Assembly: GCF_006385875.1 (NCBI RefSeq) | Contig: NZ_VFSU01000022.1 | Location: 1 to 64,000, forward strand | Direction of reading: 5' to 3' | From: Sandaracinobacter neustonicus | GTDB taxonomy: Bacteria > Pseudomonadota > Alphaproteobacteria > Sphingomonadales > Sphingomonadaceae | Length of the DNA: 64,000 bases | Part shown: positions 42,943 through 52,500 of the stretch, piece by piece | Layout of the letters: each line of letters opens with the position of its first letter | Position numbering within the stretch: position 1 is the first letter of the stretch | Notes under the pieces: generated by a model | Told to the model about the DNA's origin: nothing | Databases searched by the model: none | The model's input: the letters and a program-made list of their open reading frames with translations, nothing else | Program-made: the position numbers and the translations under genes

Positions 42943-42957
42943 TAGACAATTGTCCAA
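42943..42957. promoter_or_regulatory. TetR-type site upstream of tetR (copy 1)
   Basis: TAGACAATTGTCCAA, containing the perfect palindrome GACAATTGTC, 62 bases before the regulator start. It shares TA.ACA.T.GTC.AA with the two sites at 45376-45390 and 45421-45435. Probable autoregulatory operator. Confidence 0.6.
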
Positions 42958-43018
42958 TCTTGCGCATGTGCAGAGACGCGGGGGCGTCCCCCGGCACCAG
43001 AGCGAGCAGAGGACAGCC

Positions 43019-43657
43019 ATGACCAAGACCGCATCCGTGAAGATCGAGCCGCCGCCCCGGTCCCGCGCGCGCCGGCAGGCTCCCACCGTGCGCCGGCAGG
43101 ATTTGCTCGCCGTCACCGTCTCCTGCCTCGCCCGGCTCGGCCCGCGCGGCACCACCGGCCGAGAAATCTGCCGTCAGGCGGGCGTCTCTCATGGGCTGTT
43201 GCGGCACTATTTCCACAACCCGGAAAACCTGCTGTACGAAACCTACGAAGAGCTGTGCGACCATTTCATCGCCCGCTTCGAAGCCGTGCTGGCAGACGAC
43301 AGCCTGCAACCATGGGACGCGCTCGACCGCTTTTTCGCCGTGCTCTACTCGGAGGAATGGGCCAACACAGACCTGCTGGGCGCATGGATGGCCTTCTGGA
43401 CCATGGTGCGCACCAATGCCGACTTCGCCGCCAAAAGCGAGGAGCATAACGTCCGCCTGCGCGAACTGCTGGCCCTCGCCATCAGCCGCCTGCCCACGGG
43501 CGGCCAGACGGTGAAAACCGAAGATGCCGTGGTGATCATCTCCGCCGTGATGGACGGGCTGTGGCTGGATTACTGCCTCTCCCCCACACGCACCACCCGC
43601 GATCGCGCGCTGGAGCTGTGCTGCCTGACGGCCCGGCGGCTGATCCCGCCGGGTTGA
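43019..43657 (+). CDS. TetR-family regulator (BetI-like)
   Basis: Repressor of 212 residues. The N-terminal helix-turn-helix reads VRRQDLLAVTVSCLARLGPR, GTTGREICRQAGVSHGLLRH and YFHNPENLLYETYEEL. The form with SHGLLRHYF followed by a long helical TetR_C domain (LLGAWMAFWTMVRTNADFAA) resembles BetI, the choline/betaine repressor. Start at ATG 43019 behind AGAGGA; the upstream frame to 42950 would begin inside the operator. It probably controls itself and the amidohydrolase and Rieske genes, each of which has a matching site. The ligand is likely an N-methylated or quaternary compound, by analogy. Confidence 0.88.
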   Translation: MTKTASVKIEPPPRSRARRQAPTVRRQDLLAVTVSCLARLGPRGTTGREICRQAGVSHGLLRHYFHNPENLLYETYEELCDHFIARFEAVLADDSLQPWDALDRFFAVLYSEEWANTDLLGAWMAFWTMVRTNADFAAKSEEHNVRLRELLALAISRLPTGGQTVKTEDAVVIISAVMDGLWLDYCLSPTRTTRDRALELCCLTARRLIPPG

Positions 43658-43679
43658 GGGCGTCGAGCTGGCGGCTGCG

Positions 43680-44030
43680 GATGGAGGCCTCCGGCGGGCC
43701 GGGCTCTGCCCGGCACCCGGCAGGGGCGTGACGCCCCTGCACCCCCGGACTTGATCCGGGGCCTCGCTTTTTTCTACTCCGACGTTGCCGAAGAACAGCT
43801 GGACCCCGGATTAAGTCCGGGGTGACGGTTGTATTTGTCGGGATGTCAGCGGATCAGGCCCGGCGTTGACACCCCCTCTCCAACTCTCCCCCTTGGCACG
43901 GGGGAGAGAGCTGCGGTGCGCCGCAGGCAATCGAATCTGATCACACACACGGCGCGGCGGGTGGGCCGCAACGCAAAGTTAGAGGGTGCAGGGAAATCAT
44001 TTCCCTGCCCGCGCGGCGCGCAAAAGCCCC
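43680..44030. repeat. Composite convergent-gap repeat, locus E (reverse order e-c-b-a)
   Basis: Between tetR and the amidohydrolase gene, which converge. It has the GGGGCG/CGCCCC hairpin (around 43724-43740) and a degenerate c inverted repeat (43744-43764 and 43798-43828, one arm with ATTAAG for ATCAAG). Module b (CTCTCCCCCTTGGCACGGGGGAGAG) and the a hairpin (43988-44008) follow. Confidence 0.85.
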
Positions 44031-44041
44031 AACCCACCAAC

Positions 44042-45337
44042 CTACCGCACCAGCACCCCGCCCTTCATCACATGCGCCACCGTCTCCAGCGCGCCGATGT
44101 CGGCCAGCGGGTCGGCTGAAACGGCGATCATGTCGGCGTAGCGGCCCGGCGCGATGGCACCGATGTCGGCGGATTTGCCCATCAGCTCGGCGGGGCTTGT
44201 GGTGGCGGACTGGATGGCCTGCATCGGCGTCATGCCATTGCGGACCATGTAGCGGAACTGGCGGGCGTTGGCACCATGGGGGTAGACGCCCGGATCGGTG
44301 CCGTAGGCGATTTTTGCGCCTGCTTTCACGGCTTTGCGGAAGCCGATGCGCTGGGCTTCGGTGGTTTCGTCATTCTTGCGCAGGATGTCGGCGGGCCAGT
44401 TCTCTTTGCGGCCGATTTCGCTGATGTAGTCGCCATTGTAGATGTCCATCACCAGCCATGCGCCCTTGGCTTTGGCGAGGGCGATGCCCTCGTCGTCGAT
44501 CAGGGAGGCATGTTCGATGGAGCGCGCGCCGCCATTCAGGGCGATCTTGATTCCTTCTGCGCCATGGGCGTGGGCGGTGGCGTAACTGCCGTAGCGCCGG
44601 GCTTCGTCGGTGATGGCGCGCACCTCTTCTACCGTGACTTCGGGCGCGCCGGGTTCCGTACCTTGCGCCAGCACCGCGCCGGTGGCGATGATCTTCAGGA
44701 AGTCCGCGCCGTGCTGGAAGAGGTAACGTGCCTTGTCCCGCGCCTGTTGCGGGCCGGAAAACACGCCTGCGCGCATCAGCGCGGGGATTTCCACGTCCGG
44801 GGCGAAGCCAGTCACTTCGCCGCCGCCGCCGGGCACCGTCAGATAGGCCCCGGCCACGGCCATGCGCGGGCCTTGCACCAGCCCGGCGTCTATGGCGTTC
44901 CGCAGGGAGACGTCGCCGAAGGCGCGGAAGGTGCCGACGTCGCGCACGCTGGTGAAGCCCGCGTTCAGCGTGTCGCGGGCGTTGCGGGCGGCCATGAAGG
45001 CGACATCCTCGGCGGAATGCAGCAGCGGTTCGGCCGGGTTGTTGCTTTGCAGCGCGTCAGACAAATGGGTGTGGCTGTCGATCAGGCCGGGCAGCACGGT
45101 GAAGGCGGACCAGTCTGTGACGGCCGCACCGGGTGGCGGCGGGGCATAGGGGGTGACGGCGGTGACGCGGCCATTTTCGATGCGGATCAACTGATCCTGA
45201 AGCACCACGCCCTTCAGCGTGTCGATCAGCCGCCCGGCGCGGACGTAGCTGACCTCCGGATCGGCGTGTGCGGGAGAGGCGAGTGCAACCATGGCGGCGG
45301 CGAGCGCGGCGAACAGGGCGGTGGCGGATCGGAACAT
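44042..45337 (-). CDS. Exported amidohydrolase (imidazolonepropionase-like)
   Basis: Metal-dependent hydrolase of 431 residues with a signal peptide (LFAALAAAMVALASPAHA-D), so periplasmic. Amidohydrolase-1 motifs: strand-1 ligands GLIDSHTHLSD, carboxylated-lysine candidate in HGADFLKIIATGAV, histidines in YATAHAHGAEGI and RSIEHASLIDD, and the final aspartate in IAYGTDPGVYPHG. It starts at 45337 (MFRSATA) behind GGGGAG. This group includes Xaa-Pro and N-acyl dipeptidases and related enzymes. It diverges from the Rieske gene, and both promoters hold a TetR-type site, so it may hydrolyse the compound whose product the oxygenase attacks. Substrate unknown. Confidence 0.87.
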   Translation of the reverse strand: MFRSATALFAALAAAMVALASPAHADPEVSYVRAGRLIDTLKGVVLQDQLIRIENGRVTAVTPYAPPPPGAAVTDWSAFTVLPGLIDSHTHLSDALQSNNPAEPLLHSAEDVAFMAARNARDTLNAGFTSVRDVGTFRAFGDVSLRNAIDAGLVQGPRMAVAGAYLTVPGGGGEVTGFAPDVEIPALMRAGVFSGPQQARDKARYLFQHGADFLKIIATGAVLAQGTEPGAPEVTVEEVRAITDEARRYGSYATAHAHGAEGIKIALNGGARSIEHASLIDDEGIALAKAKGAWLVMDIYNGDYISEIGRKENWPADILRKNDETTEAQRIGFRKAVKAGAKIAYGTDPGVYPHGANARQFRYMVRNGMTPMQAIQSATTSPAELMGKSADIGAIAPGRYADMIAVSADPLADIGALETVAHVMKGGVLVR

Positions 45338-45375
45338 CTGGTCTCCCCTTGTCATGGGGCATCCTGCCGGGGCGT

Positions 45376-45390
45376 TATACACTTGTCAAA
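45376..45390. promoter_or_regulatory. TetR-type site, amidohydrolase side (copy 2)
   Basis: TATACACTTGTCAAA in the 114-base divergent gap between the amidohydrolase and Rieske genes, 38 bases before the amidohydrolase ATG. Same orientation as copy 3, 45 bases apart. Confidence 0.6.
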
Positions 45391-45420
45391 CAACGGCGCT
45401 TGCGGCTTTTTCTCCACTGC

Positions 45421-45435
45421 TATACACTCGTCCAA
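45421..45435. promoter_or_regulatory. TetR-type site, Rieske side (copy 3)
   Basis: TATACACTCGTCCAA, 16 bases before the GTG start of the Rieske gene and just ahead of its GGAG. A repressor here would block the Rieske promoter or its early transcript. Confidence 0.6.
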
Positions 45436-45451
45436 TAAACTGGAGACAGCC

Positions 45452-46633
45452 GTGGCGACTCAACCCGCATCGATCCCGAATCTGGACCCGGATGACGGCT
45501 GGAGCCTGCCTGCATGGACCTATTCCGATCCGGAATTCCATGCGCTGGAGATGCGCCGGGTGTTCCGCCCATCTTGGCAGATCGTCTGCCATGTCAGCGA
45601 TGTGCCGAACGCGGGCGATTATCACACGCTGGAATATGCGGGCGAAAGCATCATCGTCATTCGCGGCAAGGATGATGTGATCCGCGCCTTCACCAACGTC
45701 TGCCGCCATCGCGGCGCGCGTATCGTGGACGGGCCTTCGGGCTGCGCCAAGAAACTGGTCTGCCCCTATCACGCATGGGCTTATGAACTGGACGGCCAAC
45801 TCTCCGCCGTGCCGATCAGGGGCACCTACCCGCAACTGGACATGTCGAAGCACGGCCTCGCGCCGGTCGATCTCGAAATCTATCGCGGCTTCATCTTCGT
45901 GCGGCTGGAGGATGACGGCGGGCCGTCCGTGGCCCAGATGATCGCGCCCTATGATCATGAAGTGGCGCATTACCGCTTCGAGGATTTGCGCGCGATCGGC
46001 CGGGTGACGATGCGGCCGCGCGGCGTGAACTGGAAGAATGTGGGCGACAATTATTCCGACGGCCTGCACATCCCCGTCGCCCACCCCGGCCTCACCCGGC
46101 TGATGGGCACGGGCTATGGCGTGGAAGCGCAGCCCAATGTGGACAAGATGTGGGGCCCGCTGCTGATGCGGATGAACCGCAACCCGTCCGAGCGCGCCTA
46201 TCTGAAGTATCTGCCGCGCGTCGATCATCTGCCGGAGGATCGGCAGACGCTGTGGACCTATTTCAAGCTGTGGCCGAACGTGGCCTTCGATATCTACCCG
46301 GATCAGGTGGATTTCATGCAGTGGCTGCCGACATCCCCCACGGAATGCCTGATCCGCGAGATCAGCTATGCCATCCCCGATGACCGGCGCGAGATGAAGG
46401 CCGCGCGTTACCTGAATTGGCGCATCAACCGGCAGGTGAACGCGGAAGACACATGGCTGATCACCCGCGTGCAGGACGGCATGGCCTCCGAAAGCTTCAC
46501 CGTGGGGCCGCTGAGCGAAGCCGAAGTGGCGCTGCGCAACTTCGCGCGCAAAATCCGCCGCCTGATCCCGGAAGCCCGCCAGCACCGCGCCCCCGCGCCG
46601 GGCTGGAGCCGCACCTCCGCCCCCGCCGCCTGA
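45452..46633 (+). CDS. Rieske non-haem iron oxygenase, alpha subunit
   Basis: Terminal oxygenase of 393 residues. The Rieske [2Fe-2S] centre is C84-x-H86 and C104-x2-H107 (TNVCRHRGARIVDG, KKLVCPYHAWAYE). The catalytic iron site lies in NWKNVGDNYSDGLHIPVAHP, giving two histidines, with a distal aspartate expected near the C-terminus. It groups with oxygenases acting on N-methyl/quaternary or small aromatic substrates rather than with classic dioxygenase alpha subunits; no beta subunit is present. GTG start behind TGGAG; the frame upstream is antisense to the amidohydrolase gene. Followed after 20 bases by a flavoprotein gene; no dedicated ferredoxin or reductase gene is seen. Substrate unknown. 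Confidence 0.9.
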   Translation: MATQPASIPNLDPDDGWSLPAWTYSDPEFHALEMRRVFRPSWQIVCHVSDVPNAGDYHTLEYAGESIIVIRGKDDVIRAFTNVCRHRGARIVDGPSGCAKKLVCPYHAWAYELDGQLSAVPIRGTYPQLDMSKHGLAPVDLEIYRGFIFVRLEDDGGPSVAQMIAPYDHEVAHYRFEDLRAIGRVTMRPRGVNWKNVGDNYSDGLHIPVAHPGLTRLMGTGYGVEAQPNVDKMWGPLLMRMNRNPSERAYLKYLPRVDHLPEDRQTLWTYFKLWPNVAFDIYPDQVDFMQWLPTSPTECLIREISYAIPDDRREMKAARYLNWRINRQVNAEDTWLITRVQDGMASESFTVGPLSEAEVALRNFARKIRRLIPEARQHRAPAPGWSRTSAPAA

Positions 46634-46652
46634 CAAGCCGAAAGACCGCCCC

Positions 46653-48260
46653 ATGACGAAGACTTATGACGCCCTCATCATCGGCGGCGGGCACAACGGC
46701 CTTGTCTGCGCCTTCTACCTCGCCCGTGCGGGGCTGAAGGTGCGCATCCTCGAACGGCGCGAAGTGATCGGCGGCGCGGCCGTTACCGAGGAATTCGCGC
46801 CCGGATTTCGCAATTCCGTCGCCAGCTACACCGTCAGCCTGCTGAACCCCAAGGTGATCGCGGACATGAAGCTGGCCGATCATGGCTATCGCGTGATCGA
46901 GCGGCCCGTCTCCAACTTCCTGCCCTTGAGCGACAGCGACTACATCCTGATGGGCGGTGGGCTGGAGCGAACGCAGGCGGAATTCCGCCGTTTTTCCGCG
47001 AAGGACGCAGAGGCGCTGCCCGCTTATTATGACGCGCTGGAGAATGTGGCGGACGTGCTCCGCTCGCTCTCACTGCAGGCCCCGCCGAACGTGGGGGACG
47101 GGCTGAAATCGCTGGTGGATGCCGTGAAGCAGGGCTGGGGCCTTGCGGGGATGCCGCTGAACCAGCAGCGCGATGTGCTGGACCTGTTCGTGAAAAGCGC
47201 CACCAGCTTCCTCGACGGCTGGTTCGAAAGCGCCCCCGTGAAGGCCGGCTTCGGCTTCGATGCGGTGGTGGGCAATTACGCCAGCCCGGATACGCCGGGC
47301 AGCGCCTATGTGCTGCTGCACCATGTGTTCGGCGAAGTGAACGGCAAGAAGGGCGCATGGGGCCACAGCGTCGGCGGCATGGGCAACATCACCCGCATCA
47401 TGGCCGATGTGTGCCGCAGCCTCGGCGTGGAGATCACGCTGGAAGCGCCGGTGGCGAAGCTGCTGGTGAACGGCGGCAAGGTCAGCGGCGTGAAGCTGGA
47501 AAGCGGTGAGGAAATCGCTGCCCCGCTGGTGGCCGCCAACGTCGGCCCGAAGCTGCTGTATGACCGGCTGGTGGACCCAGCCGACCTCCCCGCCGATTTC
47601 CGCCGCCGCATCAAGGCGTTCAAGGTCGGCTCCGGCACCTTCCGCATGAATGTCGCGCTGTCTGAACTGCCCAGCTTCTCCGCGCTGCCGGGCCATGGCG
47701 AGCATCTGCAATCCGGCATCATCATCGCCCCCTCGCTGGATTATATGGACAAGGCATTCCTCGACGCGAAGCGCACGGGTATGTCGGCGAACCCCATCGT
47801 CGAAATGCTGATCCCCTCCATCGTCGACGACAGCCTCGCCCCCCCCGGCCAGCATGTCGCCAGCCTGTTCTGCCAGCAATTCGCGCCGGTGCTGCCGGAT
47901 GGCCGCAGCTGGGACGATGAGCGCGAAACCGCTGCCGACCTCATCATCGACACGGTGGAGAGATATGCGCCGGGCTTCAAATCCAGCGTCATCGCCCGGC
48001 AGATCCACTCGCCCCTCGATCTCGAACGCAAGTTCGGGCTGATGGGCGGAGACATCATGCACGGCCATATGTCGCTCGATCAGCTCTGGTCCGCCCGCCC
48101 CATGCTGGGCAACGGCGCATACCGGGGGCCGATCAGCGGCCTTTACATGTGCGGCGCAGGCACCCACCCCGGCGGCGGCGTCACCGGCGCGCCGGGGCAT
48201 AACGCGGCGCACGAGATTCTGGCGGAGCGGTCGCTGTTCGGGCGGTTGCTGCGGCGGTAG
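46653..48260 (+). CDS. NAD(P)/FAD-dependent oxidoreductase (phytoene dehydrogenase/PYROXD2-like)
   Basis: Flavoprotein of 535 residues. The FAD-binding Rossmann motif is at the N-terminus (YDALIIGGGHNGLVCAFYLA, then VRILERREVIGGAA). A central substrate region contains FDAVVGNYASPDTPGSAYVL and GGMGNITRIMADVCRSLGVE. The C-terminal FAD-closing motif is GLYMCGAGTHPGGGVTGAPG. The family (COG1233) includes carotenoid desaturases and PYROXD2-type enzymes of unclear function; no carotenoid genes are nearby. Being 20 bases after the Rieske gene and in the same TetR-controlled unit, it probably oxidises the oxygenase product or its substrate. Confidence 0.87.
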   Translation: MTKTYDALIIGGGHNGLVCAFYLARAGLKVRILERREVIGGAAVTEEFAPGFRNSVASYTVSLLNPKVIADMKLADHGYRVIERPVSNFLPLSDSDYILMGGGLERTQAEFRRFSAKDAEALPAYYDALENVADVLRSLSLQAPPNVGDGLKSLVDAVKQGWGLAGMPLNQQRDVLDLFVKSATSFLDGWFESAPVKAGFGFDAVVGNYASPDTPGSAYVLLHHVFGEVNGKKGAWGHSVGGMGNITRIMADVCRSLGVEITLEAPVAKLLVNGGKVSGVKLESGEEIAAPLVAANVGPKLLYDRLVDPADLPADFRRRIKAFKVGSGTFRMNVALSELPSFSALPGHGEHLQSGIIIAPSLDYMDKAFLDAKRTGMSANPIVEMLIPSIVDDSLAPPGQHVASLFCQQFAPVLPDGRSWDDERETAADLIIDTVERYAPGFKSSVIARQIHSPLDLERKFGLMGGDIMHGHMSLDQLWSARPMLGNGAYRGPISGLYMCGAGTHPGGGVTGAPGHNAAHEILAERSLFGRLLRR

Positions 48261-48281
48261 GTGAAAACCGTTCTGGCTGAT

Positions 48282-49511
48282 TCAGTCTGCGAACAGCTGA
48301 TCCAGCCAATCCAGCACCCGGCGGTTCAGCAGGGAGCGGTTCATCATCTCGCAATGGCCGCCAGCGCCTTCCGCTGCGGTGAACTGCAGAAACGTCTTTG
48401 GGCAGCGCAGTTCCTCGAAGAAGCTGGCCGCGCTTTGCGCCAGAGGGTCGCCTTCCGCAGCCGTCAGCAGCGTTGGGCAGCGGATTTCGGCTGCACGGCC
48501 TTTCATCGTGAACAGTTCGGCCGAGCGCAGATAGTCGCGCAGATTGTCTACCCCATGCACCCAGAAGCCGCGCTGGACGATCGACCAGCGCAGCCTGCGG
48601 TTGGTCAGCAGCAACTGCTCGAGTTTGCCCACCAGTGCATCGTTCAGTTCACCCAGATTTTCGGCCTGCGTAAGCGTTGCGCCCATCGCCACCGCCACCG
48701 CCCGAAAGCTGCCGCCCATATCCCACAGGCCGGGATCGGCGATGCAGGCGGCAAGACGATGTTCGCCGGATGCCGCGCGGGGGGCGAGATAGCCGCCAAG
48801 GCTCCAGCCGCTGAGCACGATGCGCGCCGGATCGACGCCGGGCAGGGTGATCGCCACATCGACCACCGCCTTCACCACCACCTCCCAATCGGGCCGGAGG
48901 CGCAGGCCCTGCAGGATCAGCGCTTCGCCCTGCCCGGGGCCATCGAACAACAGGCAGTGATAGCCCCGCCGGGACGCGGCGACGGCAGAGGCGAAATATT
49001 GGTCGGTGATGGTGCCGTCATAACCGTTGGTGAGGATCAGCAGCGGCCGCACCTCCGCCGCCCGACCTTCGGCGGGGATGAAGTAGCCGGGCAGCGTTTG
49101 CCCTTCGAACGGGATGCTGAGCGGCCGGAACCCGTTGCTGCGAAGGCGGAGCGCCGCTTCCAGCGCGGCCTTCTGCTTGCCGAATGCACGGACGATGCGC
49201 GGGTCCACCGGTTCGCCGAATATCGGATGGTAAGATGTCGCATAGAAGGCCGCCGCCTTCAGATACTGGGCCTCTGCCCCCGCGCGCGATCCTGCCGACA
49301 GGCAGACCTGCGCTTCCTGTTCCAGCCGCTCTCCGGCGGCCATCCACGCGTCGTAATAGGCACCATCGTCGCCGTCGCCCACCGCTTCGGCGACGGCCTG
49401 AATCTCCCCATAATCGGCCCCGCCGGTGGAGATATAGGCCAGCGGCCATGTGCCGAAGCCGTCGTGGAACGCGTCGCGGAACAACATGTTGGCCCCCGTC
49501 GATCTCACCAT
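48282..49511 (-). CDS. Alpha/beta hydrolase with helical N-terminal domain
   Basis: Serine hydrolase of 409 residues. The core has the nucleophile elbow LSGWSLGGYLAPRA, oxyanion region LLILTNGYDGT, acid in TAAEGDPLAQSAASF and histidine in GAGGHCEMMNRS. The long helical N-terminal part (residues 1-130) resembles FrsA/2,6-dihydroxypseudooxynicotine-hydrolase-like enzymes that cut C-C or ester bonds. Its ATG overlaps the end of the autotransporter gene by seven bases, so it may be co-translated with it; an in-frame ATG at 49487 is an alternative. It converges on the flavoprotein gene with a 21-base gap and could belong functionally to that catabolic set. Confidence 0.85.
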   Translation of the reverse strand: MVRSTGANMLFRDAFHDGFGTWPLAYISTGGADYGEIQAVAEAVGDGDDGAYYDAWMAAGERLEQEAQVCLSAGSRAGAEAQYLKAAAFYATSYHPIFGEPVDPRIVRAFGKQKAALEAALRLRSNGFRPLSIPFEGQTLPGYFIPAEGRAAEVRPLLILTNGYDGTITDQYFASAVAASRRGYHCLLFDGPGQGEALILQGLRLRPDWEVVVKAVVDVAITLPGVDPARIVLSGWSLGGYLAPRAASGEHRLAACIADPGLWDMGGSFRAVAVAMGATLTQAENLGELNDALVGKLEQLLLTNRRLRWSIVQRGFWVHGVDNLRDYLRSAELFTMKGRAAEIRCPTLLTAAEGDPLAQSAASFFEELRCPKTFLQFTAAEGAGGHCEMMNRSLLNRRVLDWLDQLFAD

Positions 49512-52500
49512 GACAGCCTGATGCCGCCCCGGAACTGGTTGTTGCTGCTGCCGCCGCCCGGCTCGCCCTCATAGCTGACGAACAGCGAACCGGTCCGGCT
49601 GACTTTGGCCGCGACCGACACGCCGATCAGTGCGCTGTCGCGCGGCAGGCTGGCCCCCTGAACGGTGAACGCGCTGCCGGGGGCCGATGCGAAGGCCGCT
49701 GTCATGGAGCGCCCGGTATCGGCGAATTCATGCGCCCAGCCCAGCCGCAGGCCGACTTCGACCGGCGTCGATTTGCCGAGATCGAACCCCGCCGCGAAAT
49801 CCCCACCAAGCACGCTTCGCACCGACGTCGTGGATTGGGACTCCACGGCAAGCGCATATTCGCCGCCACCGCTTTCGGTGAAGCTGTTCTGGCTGTTCGT
49901 CAGGATCTGCAACCGGCCGAACGGGGTGATCGCGCTTTTCTCGGACGCGCCAAGGGCAATCCTGTAGCCAGCTTCCAACTGGCCGAGGAACTGGTCGGCC
50001 CGGCCTTCGCCCTTGGCCCGTCCCGCCGCCAGTCCGGCGCTGGCGACATCTCGCTTCAGACTGTTGCGGGCGTTGGCATAGCCAGCCAGCGCCTCGACAT
50101 GCAGCGCGCCCTGCCCGAATGACCCATAAGCAGCGATGCTGAGGGTTTCGGCATCCGTGTCTCCGCTGAAACCGTCGACCGACTGCGAGCCACTGACGTA
50201 TCCGCCCGCCACGCCGACGAGGAGGCCGGGGTTCAGCCGATAATCGAAGCCGACGGTCACGCCGCCCAGCGAGGTGTCGTGGCCTGCCGCATTGCCGTCG
50301 CCATCGACGCTGCCCCTGCTGCCGACGCCGCTGATCCACATCGAAACGCCCGCCAGCGTGTCCGAGCCGGGTTCGGCCAGCGCGGCGCGGTTGCCGCCTG
50401 AACTGCCGCTGCGCGCAATCGACATCTGCTGCCCCACCGTGCTCGTGAACAGCTGGCTGGCGCGCAGGTTCACGGTGGCCCAGTCGGCATAGGGTTGCCC
50501 GCTCAACGTTTGCAGCGCGGCGGCGCCTTGCGCGGTCTGCAGGTTCGCCATCGTCGTCACGATCCCGCCGACATTGCCGCTGGCCGCAGCCGCGTCGAGC
50601 GCCGCGCCGACCGCCTGCTGGTTGCGGGTCTGGCCCGCCGCGCTGAACGCGTCCGGCGCTAGCGCCAGCGTGACATAAATGTTGTTCGCATCCAGCGACA
50701 CTTTGGGCGTCAGGAAGCCCACGCCGCCGACCACCTGATCAAAATGCACGCGCCCGCCGCCTTCGGTGCTGATAATCGTATAGCGGGTGTTGGGGATGTA
50801 ACGGCCGGGATCTGCGGTGATTTCCAGCATGCCTGCGTCAATGTTCACGCGGTGCCCGGCCCCGATTACGCTGATCCGGTCGCTGTTGCCGCCAGCGTTG
50901 ATTTCGATTCCCAGCGTTCCGCTGTTCAGGGCGAAGTTGCCGTCGAAGACAAGATGGCCGATCGAGTTCCCCGGCCGGATGCTGCCGCCATTGTTGGTGA
51001 TGTCGCCCTTGATATTGCCCACGCCGCTGAGCGTGCCGCCTGCGTTGAGCACGATGTCGCTGATGAGCGGACCGTTCACCGCGAGGGTACCGGCATTGAT
51101 GGTGGTGCCGCCGCCGACGCGGCTGTTGCCGGTGAGGTTCAGCTTTCCCGTGCCGTTCTTGGTGAGTGTGCCGGTGCCGCTCATATGGCCGGCATAGCTG
51201 CCGTCGAAATCCTGATCGAAAATCAGCGCGGCATTGTTCAGGATGGCGCCTTGTAGGTTGTTGGTCGTGCCTTGCAGAGTGCCTTGCAAAATCGTCACCT
51301 CTGCGGACACCTCGGCGTCCTGCGATTTGTAGTTGCTCGTGCCCGACAGGGTGAGTTTTCCGGCCCCCAACTTGATGATGTTGCCCAGCCCCTGCACCTC
51401 ACCGATGCCGCCGATGTTGCCGGCGAAAACCCCGTCCTCGGTCTGATCGAACAGGATGGTGCGGGCGTTGCTGTTCTGGGGGTTGGTGTCGAAGGCGATG
51501 TTCCCGTTCAGAAATTTGCTGTCTGCCTGAATGGTGCCGCCATAGTTATAGACGCCGGTATAATTGGCTGACGTCAGATTCAGGACGAGCGTGCCCGTGC
51601 CGACAAGGCTGAGCGTTCCTTCTCCGGCTACCGTTCCGGTGAGGGTCAGCGTCGTGCCCGTATCCAGCAGAAAGCCACCGCCGCCGCCTTCAAGCCGGAT
51701 GGGACGCGCGGTGGTGAAGCTCTCGCTGGCCCGAAGCAGCCCGTTGTTGCCCATGGCGATCCCCGCCCCGGCCGCGCCTAGCTTGTCGTCTGAGGCGACT
51801 TGCAAAACACCCCCCCAGATTTCGGTGCCGCCGCTATGGCTGTTGTTGCCGGTCAACTGCAGCACGCCGGCGCCGCTCTTTATCAGCCTGCCGCCGCCGT
51901 TGATGTCGCCGCTCCAGATCAGCGGGCGCAGCCCGACCTCGATGGTGCCATCGCCTTCCAGATAGAGGGCGCGATGGATGGAAAGCCCGTCTGCGGCGTC
52001 GTTCGTGGTGGCGATGATGCCGTTGTTGAGCAGCACGCCGCCGCCGGCTGCGCCAAGGTTGGAGTCGGTGGTGAAGCGCAGCGTGGTCGAGTGGTAGTAG
52101 CTGTCTCCGGTTATGCGCGTGCCGCCGGTGTAGCTGTTGTCCGCCGTCAGCTCGAGAATGCCGCCGCCGTTCACCGTCAGCCTGCCGTTCCCGCTGATCG
52201 TCCCGTTCCAGCTGAGCTGCTCCAGACCGGTGGTTTGACCCTCCCCGACATGGATGCGGCCGCCCCCTTCCAGTCGCAAAGCGCGGCTGATGGCCTGCCC
52301 GTTCGCCGCCACGACCCCGACGCCGCCGTCCCCGCCGCCGCCGATGAGCCGGATAGGACTGGTGGACGTGCCAAGATTGGCATCGGAATCGAAGAGCAAA
52401 TTGCCCTGCAGAACATTGATGTTCCCGGTCAGCCGGTTTTCGCCCGTGAGGATCAGATTGCCCGCACCTTCCTTCTCAAAAAGTCCGGCGCCCGCGAGCA

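Noticed and set aside
44276-45451. Upstream extension of the Rieske frame
   Set aside because: It is antisense to the amidohydrolase gene and passes through the operator region; the GTG at 45452 has its own ribosome site.
46653-48260. Carotenoid phytoene desaturase
   Set aside because: Although related in fold, no crtB, crtY or other carotenoid genes are nearby and it pairs with a Rieske oxygenase.
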